Below, piece after piece: positions 8,372 through 16,887 of a stretch of 47,168 nucleotides of DNA. A model generated the notes under the pieces. That model was given only the letters and a program-made list of their open reading frames with translations. It was not told where the DNA came from and made no database searches. Source of the stretch: Acidobacteriota bacterium (lineage in GTDB: Bacteria; Acidobacteriota; Thermoanaerobaculia; Thermoanaerobaculales; Sulfomarinibacteraceae); assembly GCA_013152925.1 (NCBI GenBank), contig JAADFK010000199.1, positions 1-47,168 on the forward strand. The letters run 5' to 3'. Both the position numbers and the translations under genes were made by a program. Numbering within the stretch: position 1 is the first letter of the stretch; the number at the start of each line of letters is the position of its first letter.

Positions 8372-9847
8372 TCAGGCCAGCTTGGCCAGGACGCCCTTGA
8401 CTGCTTCGTAGAAGCGTTGTACCGATGAGATCTGAACGCGCTCGTCCGGCGAGTGCGGGCTCCGGATCTCCGGTCCGATGGACACGATGTCCATGTCGGG
8501 GACCTTCTCGAGCAGGAGGCCGCACTCCAGGCCGGCGTGGATGGCCTTGAGCTCGGGTTTTCTTCCGAAGAGCTCCTCGTAGACCTCGACGGTGGTCTTG
8601 ACGATGGGAGAATCCGGGTTGGGCTTCCAACCGGGATAGGCGTCGTGGACCTCAACCGTGGCCCCTGCCAGGACGCAGATGGACCGCACCTGGCTCTGAA
8701 CGGCGAAGAGGGAGGGCATGACCGACGAGCGATGGGAGGTGGTCAATACAGCCCGTGTCTCCTCGGTATTGATGACGGCCAGGTTGTTGGAGGTCTCCAC
8801 CAGGCCCGGAACCTCCCGGGACATGGCCAAGACGCCGTGCGGAATACCGTTGAGCGCGTGCAACAGCCGGTCGCGGGCGTGGATGTTCATGGGTTTGCCG
8901 ACGGCCTCGCCGTCCTCGAGCTCCTCCAACACGATTTCCAGGTCCGGGTCCATGGTGCCCAGCTCATCCTTGAAATCGGTCAGACGGGTCTCGATGATAT
9001 CCCGCATGACCGGTACCGAGGCCTCGGGAAGCCGGAACTCCGCGAAGGCCTCCCGCGGGATGGCGTTGTGCTTGGATCCGCCGTTCATGGAGATCAGGTC
9101 GAGCTCCAACTCCTGGTCGAGGGCGGCCAGCAGCGTACGGACGGCGATCTTGATGGCATTGCCACGGTTTTCGTGTATGTCGACACCCGAGTGCCCGCCC
9201 TTGAGGCCTCGTACGGTCATCTTCAGTGGCACGGAGCCGATCAGGGCGGTGCGGCGGGAGATGGAGAACTCGGCGGTGGAGTCCGCCCCGCCGGCACAAC
9301 CGATATAGACCTGCCCGTCTTCCTCGGTGTCCAGGTTGAGCATGATGCGGCCCTTGAGCATCGAGCCGTCCAGGTCCATGGCACCGGTCAGCCCCGTCTC
9401 CTCGTCGACGGTCATGAGGAGCTCCAGGGGCCCGTGCACGGCCTCCGGATCATCGGCGATCGCCATGCCCGTGGCAACACCTATTCCGTTGTCGGCGCCC
9501 AAGGTTGTGCCGACCGAGCGCAGCCAGTCGCCGTCCACCACGACCTCGATGGGATCGTTCATGAAGTCGAACTCCACGTCGGAGTTCTTCTCGCAGACCA
9601 TGTCCAGGTGGCCCTGGAGCACCACGGTCGGCGCGTTCTCGTGTCCCGGTGTGGCCGGAATGCGGATCACCAGGTTGCCGATGCCGCCCGCCGTGTCCTG
9701 GAGGACCTCGAAACCCCGGTCCTTCGCCCAGCTCTTGATGGCCTCGACGATCTTTTCCTCGTGCTTGGATGGACGGGGAGTCTGCCGGATCATATCGAAA
9801 TGGCGCCACAGGTACCGCGGCTCCAGGTTTTCGAGTGGACTGCTCAT
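8372..9847 (-). CDS. pepD: Aminoacyl-histidine dipeptidase (Xaa-His dipeptidase, M20)
   Basis: 'PRYLWRHFDMIRQTPRPSKHEEKIVEAIKSWAKDRGFEVLQDTAGGIGN', 'VVLQGHLDMVCEKN', 'LGADNGIGVATGMAI', 'VDEETGLTGA', 'KGGHSGVDIHENRGNA'. Confidence 0.93.
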   Translation of the reverse strand: MSSPLENLEPRYLWRHFDMIRQTPRPSKHEEKIVEAIKSWAKDRGFEVLQDTAGGIGNLVIRIPATPGHENAPTVVLQGHLDMVCEKNSDVEFDFMNDPIEVVVDGDWLRSVGTTLGADNGIGVATGMAIADDPEAVHGPLELLMTVDEETGLTGAMDLDGSMLKGRIMLNLDTEEDGQVYIGCAGGADSTAEFSISRRTALIGSVPLKMTVRGLKGGHSGVDIHENRGNAIKIAVRTLLAALDQELELDLISMNGGSKHNAIPREAFAEFRLPEASVPVMRDIIETRLTDFKDELGTMDPDLEIVLEELEDGEAVGKPMNIHARDRLLHALNGIPHGVLAMSREVPGLVETSNNLAVINTEETRAVLTTSHRSSVMPSLFAVQSQVRSICVLAGATVEVHDAYPGWKPNPDSPIVKTTVEVYEELFGRKPELKAIHAGLECGLLLEKVPDMDIVSIGPEIRSPHSPDERVQISSVQRFYEAVKGVLAKLA

Positions 9848-9920
9848 GCGTGAACCTCCTTAATGGTTCGAAATGGTCCATGTGCGGGGCGGAGAATCCA
9901 CGCCCCACCGCCCGGGCATG

Positions 9921-10862
9921 TTAGAACAACGAATCCAACAACTCCAGTGCCGTGCGGGCGCCCCCGAAGAGGAGACCGTCCAAGGTGGCCGTCACCGTCA
10001 GCAGGCGGCCGCTCGAAGACACTGAAGGGGGACCGACGAGGATCGACCCGCTATCCGGGGCCTCCGCCATGTCCAGGCCAGCTGGGGCCATCCGAAGGCT
10101 CTCGGAAGAACGGCAGAGCGTCTCGAAGGTCTCCGCGGAGATTGCCTCGGGAAAGAGGAGGCTCAGGTGGACGACATGACCGTGGAACCGTCCCACGGCG
10201 GCCCGCGTGAGCGAGACCTCCACTGGTGCCAGGAGCGCTGAGGCCTCGGCGCCGGCCCCGTCGTCCGGCAGGCCGCGGAAGTTGAAGGCCAGCACCGCTC
10301 CGAGCTCCTCCGTGGGAGCCGGCTCGCCCTGGAGACGGGCTGCCGCCTGCCGTGCCAGGGCCTGCACTGCCCCCGGCCCGAGAACCGAGACGGGTTCCTC
10401 GCTGTGGATACCCGCCGCCAGGGGCCGCAGCCCGGAGACCGCCTCGAGAACATGGAGGGTGGCCACGACCGATGGATCCGGGACCCGGAAATGGAGAGGA
10501 AGCTCCTGGGTTTGGGCCGCCGGCGCCGCGACGCGCGTGGCGGCGCGCAGTACCGGAGCACGGGCGGCGTCCACCACGGGGAGCTCCTGCGGGAGCTCGT
10601 CGAGGGCCTCGGCCAGCGCCGTCATACGCGGCGTGGCCTCGCGGCCGGCGGTGAGGACGCCGTCGTAGCCCGCCAGGACCATGGGATCGTCCAGCGGCGC
10701 CACCAACGCCGCCCCGCCGCCGACCTCGGCGACCCGATGCTCCTCCTCCGTACCCGTGTGGAACGAGTCGACGGTGGGGGAGAGCCCCGGCCACGTGGGA
10801 AGCAACCTCGCGAGCTCCTTGCCCACGAGACTGGTTGGATCAATCAGGGCGATCTTCGTCAA
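9921..10862 (-). CDS. Aspartate-semialdehyde dehydrogenase-like protein, probably catalytically inactive (USG-1-like)
   Basis: N-terminal 'KIALIDPTSLVGKELARLLP' and overall ASADH-like layout. The usual PNCST catalytic segment appears as 'VPDPSVVATLHVLEAV' with no Cys. Confidence 0.65.
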   Translation of the reverse strand: MTKIALIDPTSLVGKELARLLPTWPGLSPTVDSFHTGTEEEHRVAEVGGGAALVAPLDDPMVLAGYDGVLTAGREATPRMTALAEALDELPQELPVVDAARAPVLRAATRVAAPAAQTQELPLHFRVPDPSVVATLHVLEAVSGLRPLAAGIHSEEPVSVLGPGAVQALARQAAARLQGEPAPTEELGAVLAFNFRGLPDDGAGAEASALLAPVEVSLTRAAVGRFHGHVVHLSLLFPEAISAETFETLCRSSESLRMAPAGLDMAEAPDSGSILVGPPSVSSSGRLLTVTATLDGLLFGGARTALELLDSLF

Positions 10863-11673
10863 CGGGAACCTCCGTACGCTGGGGAGTCGCAGCCGGCGGG
10901 TCGGCGGGTGCTGCTCCCTCCGTCTCGGGACCGGAGCTCTTGCGAATCATGCCGCGAAGCACCTGGAAGGGGGCCGAGAGGATGTAGACGGTGAGCAGGC
11001 TGGCCAGGACGTATTTTGGAGCGAATGCCAGCAGCGAGAAGAAGAGGGCGATGAAGAACAGAGCGGTCGTCGGCTGGCGTTTCTTGAGGTCGATCCTCTT
11101 GAAGGACGGGTAGGGAAGGGTGGAGACCATCAGCGTTGCCACGCCGAGGACGAAGACCACAACCACAGGAAGAAAGGCGGAGTGCACGACGGGCTCCGGC
11201 GAGACCAGCACCAGCAGCGCCAGGGCGTTCGCGCCACCCGGGATGGGGAGGCCCGAGAACTCCGTCTCCTGGGAGGGTTGGATGTTGAACCGGGCCAGCC
11301 GGATCGATCCGGCCACCAGGAAGAGGAAGGCCACGGCCAGGCCGAGACGGGGCTTCTGCCACAGGCCCCACTGGAAGATCAAAAGGGCCGGCGCGATGCC
11401 GAAGGAAACCACGTCCGCCAGGGAGTCGTACTCCTTGCCGAACGCCGTCACGGTGTTGGTCATCCGGGCGATTCGGCCGTCCAGAAGGTCCGCAAAGGTG
11501 GCAACGATGATGAGGACGGCAGCCGTTTCCAGATTGCCACGGAGCGTCTCCACCATCGAGAAGAACCCGCAAAACATGTTGCCGACGGTGAAAAGCGACG
11601 GAAGGATGTAGATCCCCTTCCGAAGCCTCCTGCGGCTCCCCCGCCGGTCCCTGCGGCTCCTCCGCGCGCTCAC
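10840..11673 (-). CDS. pssA: CDP-diacylglycerol-serine O-phosphatidyltransferase
   Basis: CDP-alcohol phosphatidyltransferase motif 'DGRIARMTNTVTAFGKEYDSLAD' in a multi-TM protein, ATGA-overlapped with psd. Confidence 0.92.
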   Translation of the reverse strand: MSARRSRRDRRGSRRRLRKGIYILPSLFTVGNMFCGFFSMVETLRGNLETAAVLIIVATFADLLDGRIARMTNTVTAFGKEYDSLADVVSFGIAPALLIFQWGLWQKPRLGLAVAFLFLVAGSIRLARFNIQPSQETEFSGLPIPGGANALALLVLVSPEPVVHSAFLPVVVVFVLGVATLMVSTLPYPSFKRIDLKKRQPTTALFFIALFFSLLAFAPKYVLASLLTVYILSAPFQVLRGMIRKSSGPETEGAAPADPPAATPQRTEVPVDEDRPD

Positions 11674-12311
11674 GATGGCATCGCTTCGCCCGAGTAACGG
11701 GCCAACAAAGACGCACCGGCGAGAACACGGTCTCCCCGTTGGACGAGGATCTCGGCATCGGACGGAAGAAAAACATCGACCCTCGATCCGTAACGGATCA
11801 GACCGATCCGATCACCCCGTGCCACGGAATCACCGACGGAGAGATCAAAGACGATGCGCCGGGCAATGCTCCCGGCGATCTGCTTGAAGGCGATCTTTCC
11901 CACGGGTGTTTCCCAAACGGAGAGGTTCTGCTCGTTGGCCAGGGAGGCCTTCTCCTTGAACGCAGAGACCTTCTTGCCCGGGTTGTAGTGGTACTCCACG
12001 AGTGTCCCGCCCAGCGGCGCCCGGTTGACGTGGACGTTGAAGACGGACATGAACACGCTGATCCGCCTGGGCAGGCCCCGTTCGGCAAGCTCGGCAGGGG
12101 CGTCGTCGACGGCAATGATCCTGCCGTCCGCCGGGGAACAGGCGACGTTGGCCGGCGCGGTGCACTGCCGCTCGGGATTCCGGAAGAAGAAGAGGCCGAA
12201 GACGCCCAGCCCCACCAGGAACCAGCCAAGAATAGCCCACCCGACAACGATGGCAGCGATTCCAAGGCACATGGGTATCAGAATGAAGGGCCAACCCTCC
12301 GGAGCGATCAT
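11670..12311 (-). CDS. psd: Phosphatidylserine decarboxylase (short form)
   Basis: 213 aa; 'FFRNPERQC...ADGRIIAVDD', 'FMSVFNVHVNRAPLGGTLVEYHYNPGKKVSAF', C-terminal 'YGSRVDVFLP' (processing Ser in GSR). Confidence 0.92.
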   Translation of the reverse strand: MIAPEGWPFILIPMCLGIAAIVVGWAILGWFLVGLGVFGLFFFRNPERQCTAPANVACSPADGRIIAVDDAPAELAERGLPRRISVFMSVFNVHVNRAPLGGTLVEYHYNPGKKVSAFKEKASLANEQNLSVWETPVGKIAFKQIAGSIARRIVFDLSVGDSVARGDRIGLIRYGSRVDVFLPSDAEILVQRGDRVLAGASLLARYSGEAMPS

Positions 12312-12333
12312 GGTGTGGCCTCCCGGGCGCCTG

Positions 12334-12540
12334 TCAGGAGCTCGTACGCGAAAGGCGGGCGAGGCGGTCCTTGATCCTGAGTTTCATCTTCTTGATCTGT
12401 TTCTCCTCGAGCTCTTCGCCGGGCGTCAACCACGCCTTCTTGTTGAGCTCCTCCAACCGGCGTTCGTACTCCTGGTGTTGCTGGAGCAGAGCTTCGTAGC
12501 TGTTCTCGTTGGTCCCCGCCGACTGAGTTTCCGTGCCCAT
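12334..12540 (-). CDS. YdcH/DUF465-like small coiled-coil protein
   Basis: MGTETQSAGTNENSYEALLQQHQEYERRLEELNKKAWLTPGEELEEKQIKKMKLRIKDRLARL; ATG at 12540 after gggaggc. Confidence 0.75.
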   Translation of the reverse strand: MGTETQSAGTNENSYEALLQQHQEYERRLEELNKKAWLTPGEELEEKQIKKMKLRIKDRLARLSRTSS

Positions 12541-12647
12541 TGGCAGCCTCCCTTGAAACCGGTTCAGCTTCATCATACCAGAACACGGACGGAGTGTTCA
12601 CGGGCATTTGACGGCCGGATTCGACCGCCGCCAGGACCCTCGAATCC

Positions 12648-12676
12648 AACCTGATGCCGCCTGGCGGCACCAGGTT
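12648..12676. repeat. Inverted repeat in the divergent intergenic region between the YdcH-like gene and miaB
   Basis: aacctgatgccgcc-t-ggcggcaccaggtt, 14-bp arms with one mismatch. Confidence 0.6.
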
Positions 12677-12777
12677 TGACACAATCCCGCCGCCCGTTCC
12701 GGGCCCTCCGGACCGGCGGCGGCCGGCGGGCGAGCCGTGGTATAGTGAGCTGCGAATGGAGGCTACGGAGTCTCAGT

Positions 12778-14148
12778 ATGAGTATGACCTACACCATTGA
12801 AACGTGGGGTTGCCAGATGAACCACCACGACAGCGAGCGGCTCGCGGGAGCCTTCGAGCGGGCCGGGTTCCGGGCGGTCGACGACCCGCGGCAGGCGGGA
12901 ATCGTCGTTCTCAACACCTGCTCCGTCCGCGAAAAGCCCGTTCAGAAACTCCTCAGCCGCATCGGCGAGCTCTCCAACCTCGCCAACGGCCCGCGTATCG
13001 GCGTGTGCGGCTGCGTGGCCCAGCAGGAGGGCGAGGAGCTCCTCGCACGCGCGAAGGCGATCGCCTTCGTGCTCGGGCCGGGGCAGATCCACCGCCTTCC
13101 TGAAGCCCTCGACGCCATCGCCCGCGACCGCAGGGTCGTGCTGACCGGTTTCGATGCCGCCGCAGAACACAACGCCGGCGCCATCTTCCGCACGAGCTCC
13201 ACGCGCGGCATGATCACCGTCATCGAGGGGTGTAACGAGCACTGCACCTTCTGCGTCGTGCCCTACACCCGCGGGCCCGAGATCAGCCGGCCTCTCAAGG
13301 ACGTGGTGCAGGAGGCGAGCGGGCTCGCCGCCGCCGGCCTCAAGGAGATCGAGCTGCTGGGACAGACGATCAACGCCTACCGCTGCCCGGTGAGCGGCGC
13401 TGGCTTCGCCGAGCTTCTGGAAGAGATCGCCACCATCGAAGGGCCGAGCCGCATTCGCTTCATCACCTCCCATCCCCGTCTCTTCGACGATCGCCTGATC
13501 GACGTTCTCGCTCGGCATCCCAAGGTTTCACGGTACTTGCACCTTCCATTCCAATCGGGTTCCGACAGAATCCTCGCCAGGATGCGCCGCCGCTACACGC
13601 GGGCGGAGTATCTCGACCTGGTGCGGCGAATCCGCCGCGCCGTGCCCGACATCAATCTGTCCGCCGATGTCATCGTTGGTTTTCCCGGAGAGAGCGAGGA
13701 GGACTTCGCCGAGACCCTCTCCCTGCTGGAAGAGGTCCGTTTCGGCCAGGTCTTCGCGTTCGCGTACTCCCCGAGGCCTCGCACCCCTGCGGCGCGCTAC
13801 GGTGATCAGCTTCCCGGCGAGATCAAGAAGCGCCGCCTCGCCGCTCTCTTCGAGCGTACGGATGCGATCGCGACCGAGCTCAACCAGCGCCTCGTCGGTT
13901 CGGTCCTGCCCGTCCTGATCGACGGCGAGAGCCGCCGTTCCGCAAGCGACTGGCAGGGACGTTCCGAGGACAACCGCGTGGTCAACTTCCCCAAGGCCGG
14001 TGATTTCGGGGTGGGGGAGATCGTGAACGTGCGGATTGTCCGGGCCGGTGCCCACTCGCTCTATGGCCGGTGCGTCGAGGCAGTCCCCGCGCGGCTTCCT
14101 CTGGCCGAAACCGTCCCCGCCGGCCGGCCGGCAGACGACGCGCCTTGA
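12778..14148 (+). CDS. miaB: tRNA-2-methylthio-N6-dimethylallyladenosine synthase
   Basis: 'YTIETWGCQMNHHDSERLAGAF', radical-SAM 'EGCNEHCTFCVVPYTRGPEISR', 'LHLPFQSGSDRILARMRRRYT', 'DVIVGFPGESEEDFAETL'. The exact start is ambiguous (12778 or 12784). Confidence 0.95.
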   Translation: MSMTYTIETWGCQMNHHDSERLAGAFERAGFRAVDDPRQAGIVVLNTCSVREKPVQKLLSRIGELSNLANGPRIGVCGCVAQQEGEELLARAKAIAFVLGPGQIHRLPEALDAIARDRRVVLTGFDAAAEHNAGAIFRTSSTRGMITVIEGCNEHCTFCVVPYTRGPEISRPLKDVVQEASGLAAAGLKEIELLGQTINAYRCPVSGAGFAELLEEIATIEGPSRIRFITSHPRLFDDRLIDVLARHPKVSRYLHLPFQSGSDRILARMRRRYTRAEYLDLVRRIRRAVPDINLSADVIVGFPGESEEDFAETLSLLEEVRFGQVFAFAYSPRPRTPAARYGDQLPGEIKKRRLAALFERTDAIATELNQRLVGSVLPVLIDGESRRSASDWQGRSEDNRVVNFPKAGDFGVGEIVNVRIVRAGAHSLYGRCVEAVPARLPLAETVPAGRPADDAP

Positions 14149-14218
14149 CAAGCTGCCCTCTGGTCAACACATTACACATGTGGACCAGAAACATGACGAA
14201 CACGACGAGCTGATCCGG

Positions 14219-14686
14219 ATGGAGGTCAAGGGGTTGACCAATGACCCCGTGTCCAACACACCCATCGTGATCCTGGGGCGCGCTGACGGCGAGGCCTTTC
14301 TCCCCATCTGGATTGGCCTGTGCGAGGCCAACGCCATCGCCCTCGAGCTCGAGTCCATCACCACGCCCCGGCCGATGACCCATGACCTTCTGGCCGCCGT
14401 TCTTCGTGGGGCCCGCCATACCCTCGAGCGGGTGACGATCAACGCCCTTGAAGACAACGTCTTCCGGGCGGATCTCCAGTTCCGTGGGCCCGGCGGCGCC
14501 TCCTGGAGCCTCGACGCACGCCCCTCGGACGCCATTGCCCTCGCCCTCCGCACCAGGGCCGGCATTTTCGCCACTCCGGATGTTCTCAAGAAGGCCCAGC
14601 TGAGAGCGGCCGTGGATGAGGATCACGCTATCCGGCTTGTTCTCGAATGTTTACGACCGGAAGACCTTGGAAAGTACAAGATGTGA
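14219..14686 (+). CDS. Bifunctional nuclease family protein (DUF151/BFN)
   Basis: 'MEVKGLTNDPVSNTPIVILGRADGEAFLPIWIGLCEANAIALELESITTPRPMTHDLLAAVL...DARPSDAIALALR'. A GTG at 14180 is an alternative start. Confidence 0.88.
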   Translation: MEVKGLTNDPVSNTPIVILGRADGEAFLPIWIGLCEANAIALELESITTPRPMTHDLLAAVLRGARHTLERVTINALEDNVFRADLQFRGPGGASWSLDARPSDAIALALRTRAGIFATPDVLKKAQLRAAVDEDHAIRLVLECLRPEDLGKYKM

Positions 14687-14695
14687 CTCCCGCGG

Positions 14696-14725
14696 TTGAC
14701 ACTCTCTCGAAGCCCCCCCTATAGT
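14696..14725 (+). promoter_or_regulatory. Sigma70-type promoter for parA-parB
   Basis: TTGACA (14696-14701), 18-nt spacer, TATAGT (14720-14725); parA ATG at 14758. Confidence 0.65.
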
Positions 14726-14757
14726 GAACGGGCAGCGAGGGGAGGGGCGAAGATTCG

Positions 14758-15519
14758 ATGATCATCTCCATAACCAATCAAAAGGGCGGCGTGGGCAAGA
14801 CCACCACGGCCGTCAATCTGTCCGCGGGTCTCGCCGAAAAGGGACTCAAGACCCTGGTTGTCGACCTCGATCCCCAGGGGAACTCCACCATGTCGTTCAC
14901 CGATGTGACGCCGGAAGAGCCCAACATGTTCGATGTTCTCGCCCGGACGCTTCCCATGGACGAGATCATCCGTCAGAGCGCTGAAAGCCCCAACCTTTTC
15001 GTGGCGCCTTCCAGGATCTCCATGGCGAAATTCGAAGCTTCCCTGGTGGGGGAGTTGGACGCTCCCTACCGCCTCAAGGACTCCGTGGAGCTCGTTGCCG
15101 ACGAGTACGACGCCATCATCATCGACACCCCGCCGACGCTGGGGCTGACGACGGTGAACTCCCTGGTCGCTTCCACGCACGTTCTCATTCCTATCCAGGC
15201 CTCCTACTTTGCACTGGAAGGCACCGACGACCTCCTGGAGACCATCGACAAGATCAAGGCCCGTCCCAACCGAGAGCTCCGGATCCTTGGAGTTTTGGTC
15301 ACGCTTTTCGACAAGCGGACCATCCTCTCCCGGCAGGTCTTCGAGGAGATCAAGGGCGTTTTCGGGGACCTGGTTTTCGACAGTGTCATCAGCAAGTCCG
15401 TTCGCCTCGAGGAATCCCCCGCCCACCGTCAGAGTATCTTCACCTACGCTCCGAGCTCCTCCGGGGCCTTCGAGTACTACCAGCTGTGCGAGGAGGTTCT
15501 GCAACGTGTCGGCACCTAA
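14758..15519 (+). CDS. parA: ParA-family chromosome partitioning ATPase
   Basis: Deviant Walker A 'KGGVGKTTTAVNLSAGLA', 'LVVDLDPQGNSTM', 'IIIDTPPTLGLTTVNSL'. Confidence 0.95.
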   Translation: MIISITNQKGGVGKTTTAVNLSAGLAEKGLKTLVVDLDPQGNSTMSFTDVTPEEPNMFDVLARTLPMDEIIRQSAESPNLFVAPSRISMAKFEASLVGELDAPYRLKDSVELVADEYDAIIIDTPPTLGLTTVNSLVASTHVLIPIQASYFALEGTDDLLETIDKIKARPNRELRILGVLVTLFDKRTILSRQVFEEIKGVFGDLVFDSVISKSVRLEESPAHRQSIFTYAPSSSGAFEYYQLCEEVLQRVGT

Positions 15520-16441
15520 ACGCGGCCTTCCAGAGAGACGCCGGATGCGCCACGACCGGCATTTCGTCGACGAGCTCACCGGTCGGATGGGGGAGGGGTT
15601 CGGCCTCATGGTCCCCATCACCTCCATCCGCAGCAACCACGACCAGCCCAGATCTTCTCTGGGCGATCTTTCGGACCTCGTCGACAGCATCCGCCGTCAC
15701 GGCATCCTCGAACCCCTCCTCGTTCGCCGGACCGAAGGCCGTTCGGAGTACGAGCTCGTTTCCGGGGAGCGGCGCTTTCACGCTGCCCTCGAGGCGGGCC
15801 TCCACGAGGTTCCCTGCATCGAGCTCGAGGTCACCGATCAGCACGCTCTCGAAATCGCCCTTATCGAGAACCTCCAGCGAAAGGACCTCGACCCCTTCGA
15901 GGAGGCGGAGGGCTTCCAGACGCTGATCGAAAAGTACGGCTACACCCACGCCCAGGTTGCCGAGGCCGTGGGACGATCCCGTGTCACCGTCACCGAGGCC
16001 CTCCGGATCCTCCGGCTTCCGCCCCCCGTCCGTGCCCGATGTCGGCATGCCGACATTCACGCCAAGGGCGTTCTCCTGGAGCTCGCACGTATCGACGATC
16101 CGGGTCTTCTCGAAGAAGCTCTCCAGGCCCTCGAAAAGGGCGACCTCGATCGTGCCGCACTGCGTCTCATGAGGAAAGACCCCGAGGATGGCGACGGAGC
16201 CACCACGAGCTCCGAAGAAGATGGAGCGGCACCCGAGGTGGCCAAAGCCTCCGGGCAGGGTGCACGCCGCCCCTTCGTCTTCCGCTTCCGCCATCCCGAG
16301 GAGCCGGTCACCATCTCGATCTCCTTCAAGGGCGCCGAGGAACAGCCCGAGCCCGGGCGCCTGATCCACATCCTCGAGGAGCTTCTCGATGACCTCAGGC
16401 GCCAGGCGGCGGAGAACGACTCCCCAGGCACAGACTCGTAG
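15506..16441 (+). CDS. parB: ParB/Spo0J-family partition protein
   Basis: 'VPITSIRSNHDQPRSSL', 'YELVSGERRFHAALEAGLHEVPCI', 'ALIENLQRKDLDPFEEAEGFQTLIEKYGYTHAQVAEAVGRSRVTVTEALRILRLP'. GTG start at 15506 with aggagg upstream, overlapping the parA end. Confidence 0.93.
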   Translation: MSAPKRGLPERRRMRHDRHFVDELTGRMGEGFGLMVPITSIRSNHDQPRSSLGDLSDLVDSIRRHGILEPLLVRRTEGRSEYELVSGERRFHAALEAGLHEVPCIELEVTDQHALEIALIENLQRKDLDPFEEAEGFQTLIEKYGYTHAQVAEAVGRSRVTVTEALRILRLPPPVRARCRHADIHAKGVLLELARIDDPGLLEEALQALEKGDLDRAALRLMRKDPEDGDGATTSSEEDGAAPEVAKASGQGARRPFVFRFRHPEEPVTISISFKGAEEQPEPGRLIHILEELLDDLRRQAAENDSPGTDS

Positions 16442-16606
16442 CTCCGTCAGCCCCAGGCACCCGCGCTGTGGTCTTCCAACCCCTGACCGACCGCCGGGCC
16501 CGATCAGCCCGCCCGGAAAGGTGGGAACCGACCCCTGGGATCCATCGGTCATGCCGCCAATGGGGGCGCAGCGTTGGGTATGTGCTCGTCGAACACGCCT
16601 CGGACG

Positions 16607-16733
16607 GCGAGCGTGGCCCCACCGGTCCGCCCATCGCAGCGGGAACGGGTATGTGCGGTGCGTTGGGTGCCGACCGGGACCCTTCGAGAAGCGAGCGTGG
16701 CCTTACCAGTCCGCCCATCGCAGCGGGAACGGG
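16607..16733. repeat. Two direct copies of a ~43 bp repeat, period 84 bp
   Basis: 'gcgagcgtggccccaccggtccgcccatcgcagcgggaacggg' (16607-16649) and 'gcgagcgtggccttaccagtccgcccatcgcagcgggaacggg' (16691-16733), 3 mismatches. Confidence 0.85.
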
Positions 16734-16734
16734 C

Positions 16735-16765
16735 ATATTATGTCAACCGCAGGTTGACATAATAT
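16735..16765. repeat. Perfect AT-rich palindrome (14-bp arms, 3-nt centre)
   Basis: atattatgtcaacc-gca-ggttgacataatat, immediately after the second 43-bp repeat. Confidence 0.95.
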
Positions 16766-16797
16766 ATCTTATCGGACGTTGAATATGGGAGCTTTCT

Positions 16798-16866
16798 TGT
16801 GGAAGCTCTCCTGGCCTGTGGAAAAGCTGTCGAGAAGCCCGCGACCTCCCCCGGCCCTGTGGAAAA
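16798..16866 (+). promoter_or_regulatory. Cluster of three DnaA-box-like TGTGGAA motifs
   Basis: TGTGGAAgc (16798), TGTGGAAAA (16817), TGTGGAAAA (16858); the latter two differ by one base from TGTGGATAA. Confidence 0.35.
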
Positions 16867-16887
16867 CCGTGTAAACTCTTCGGCGTC

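Noticed and set aside
14758-16441. parAB as evidence of a plasmid or mobile element
   Set aside because: Flanked by chromosomal housekeeping genes (miaB, lptFG), with no replication initiator, relaxase or transposase nearby.
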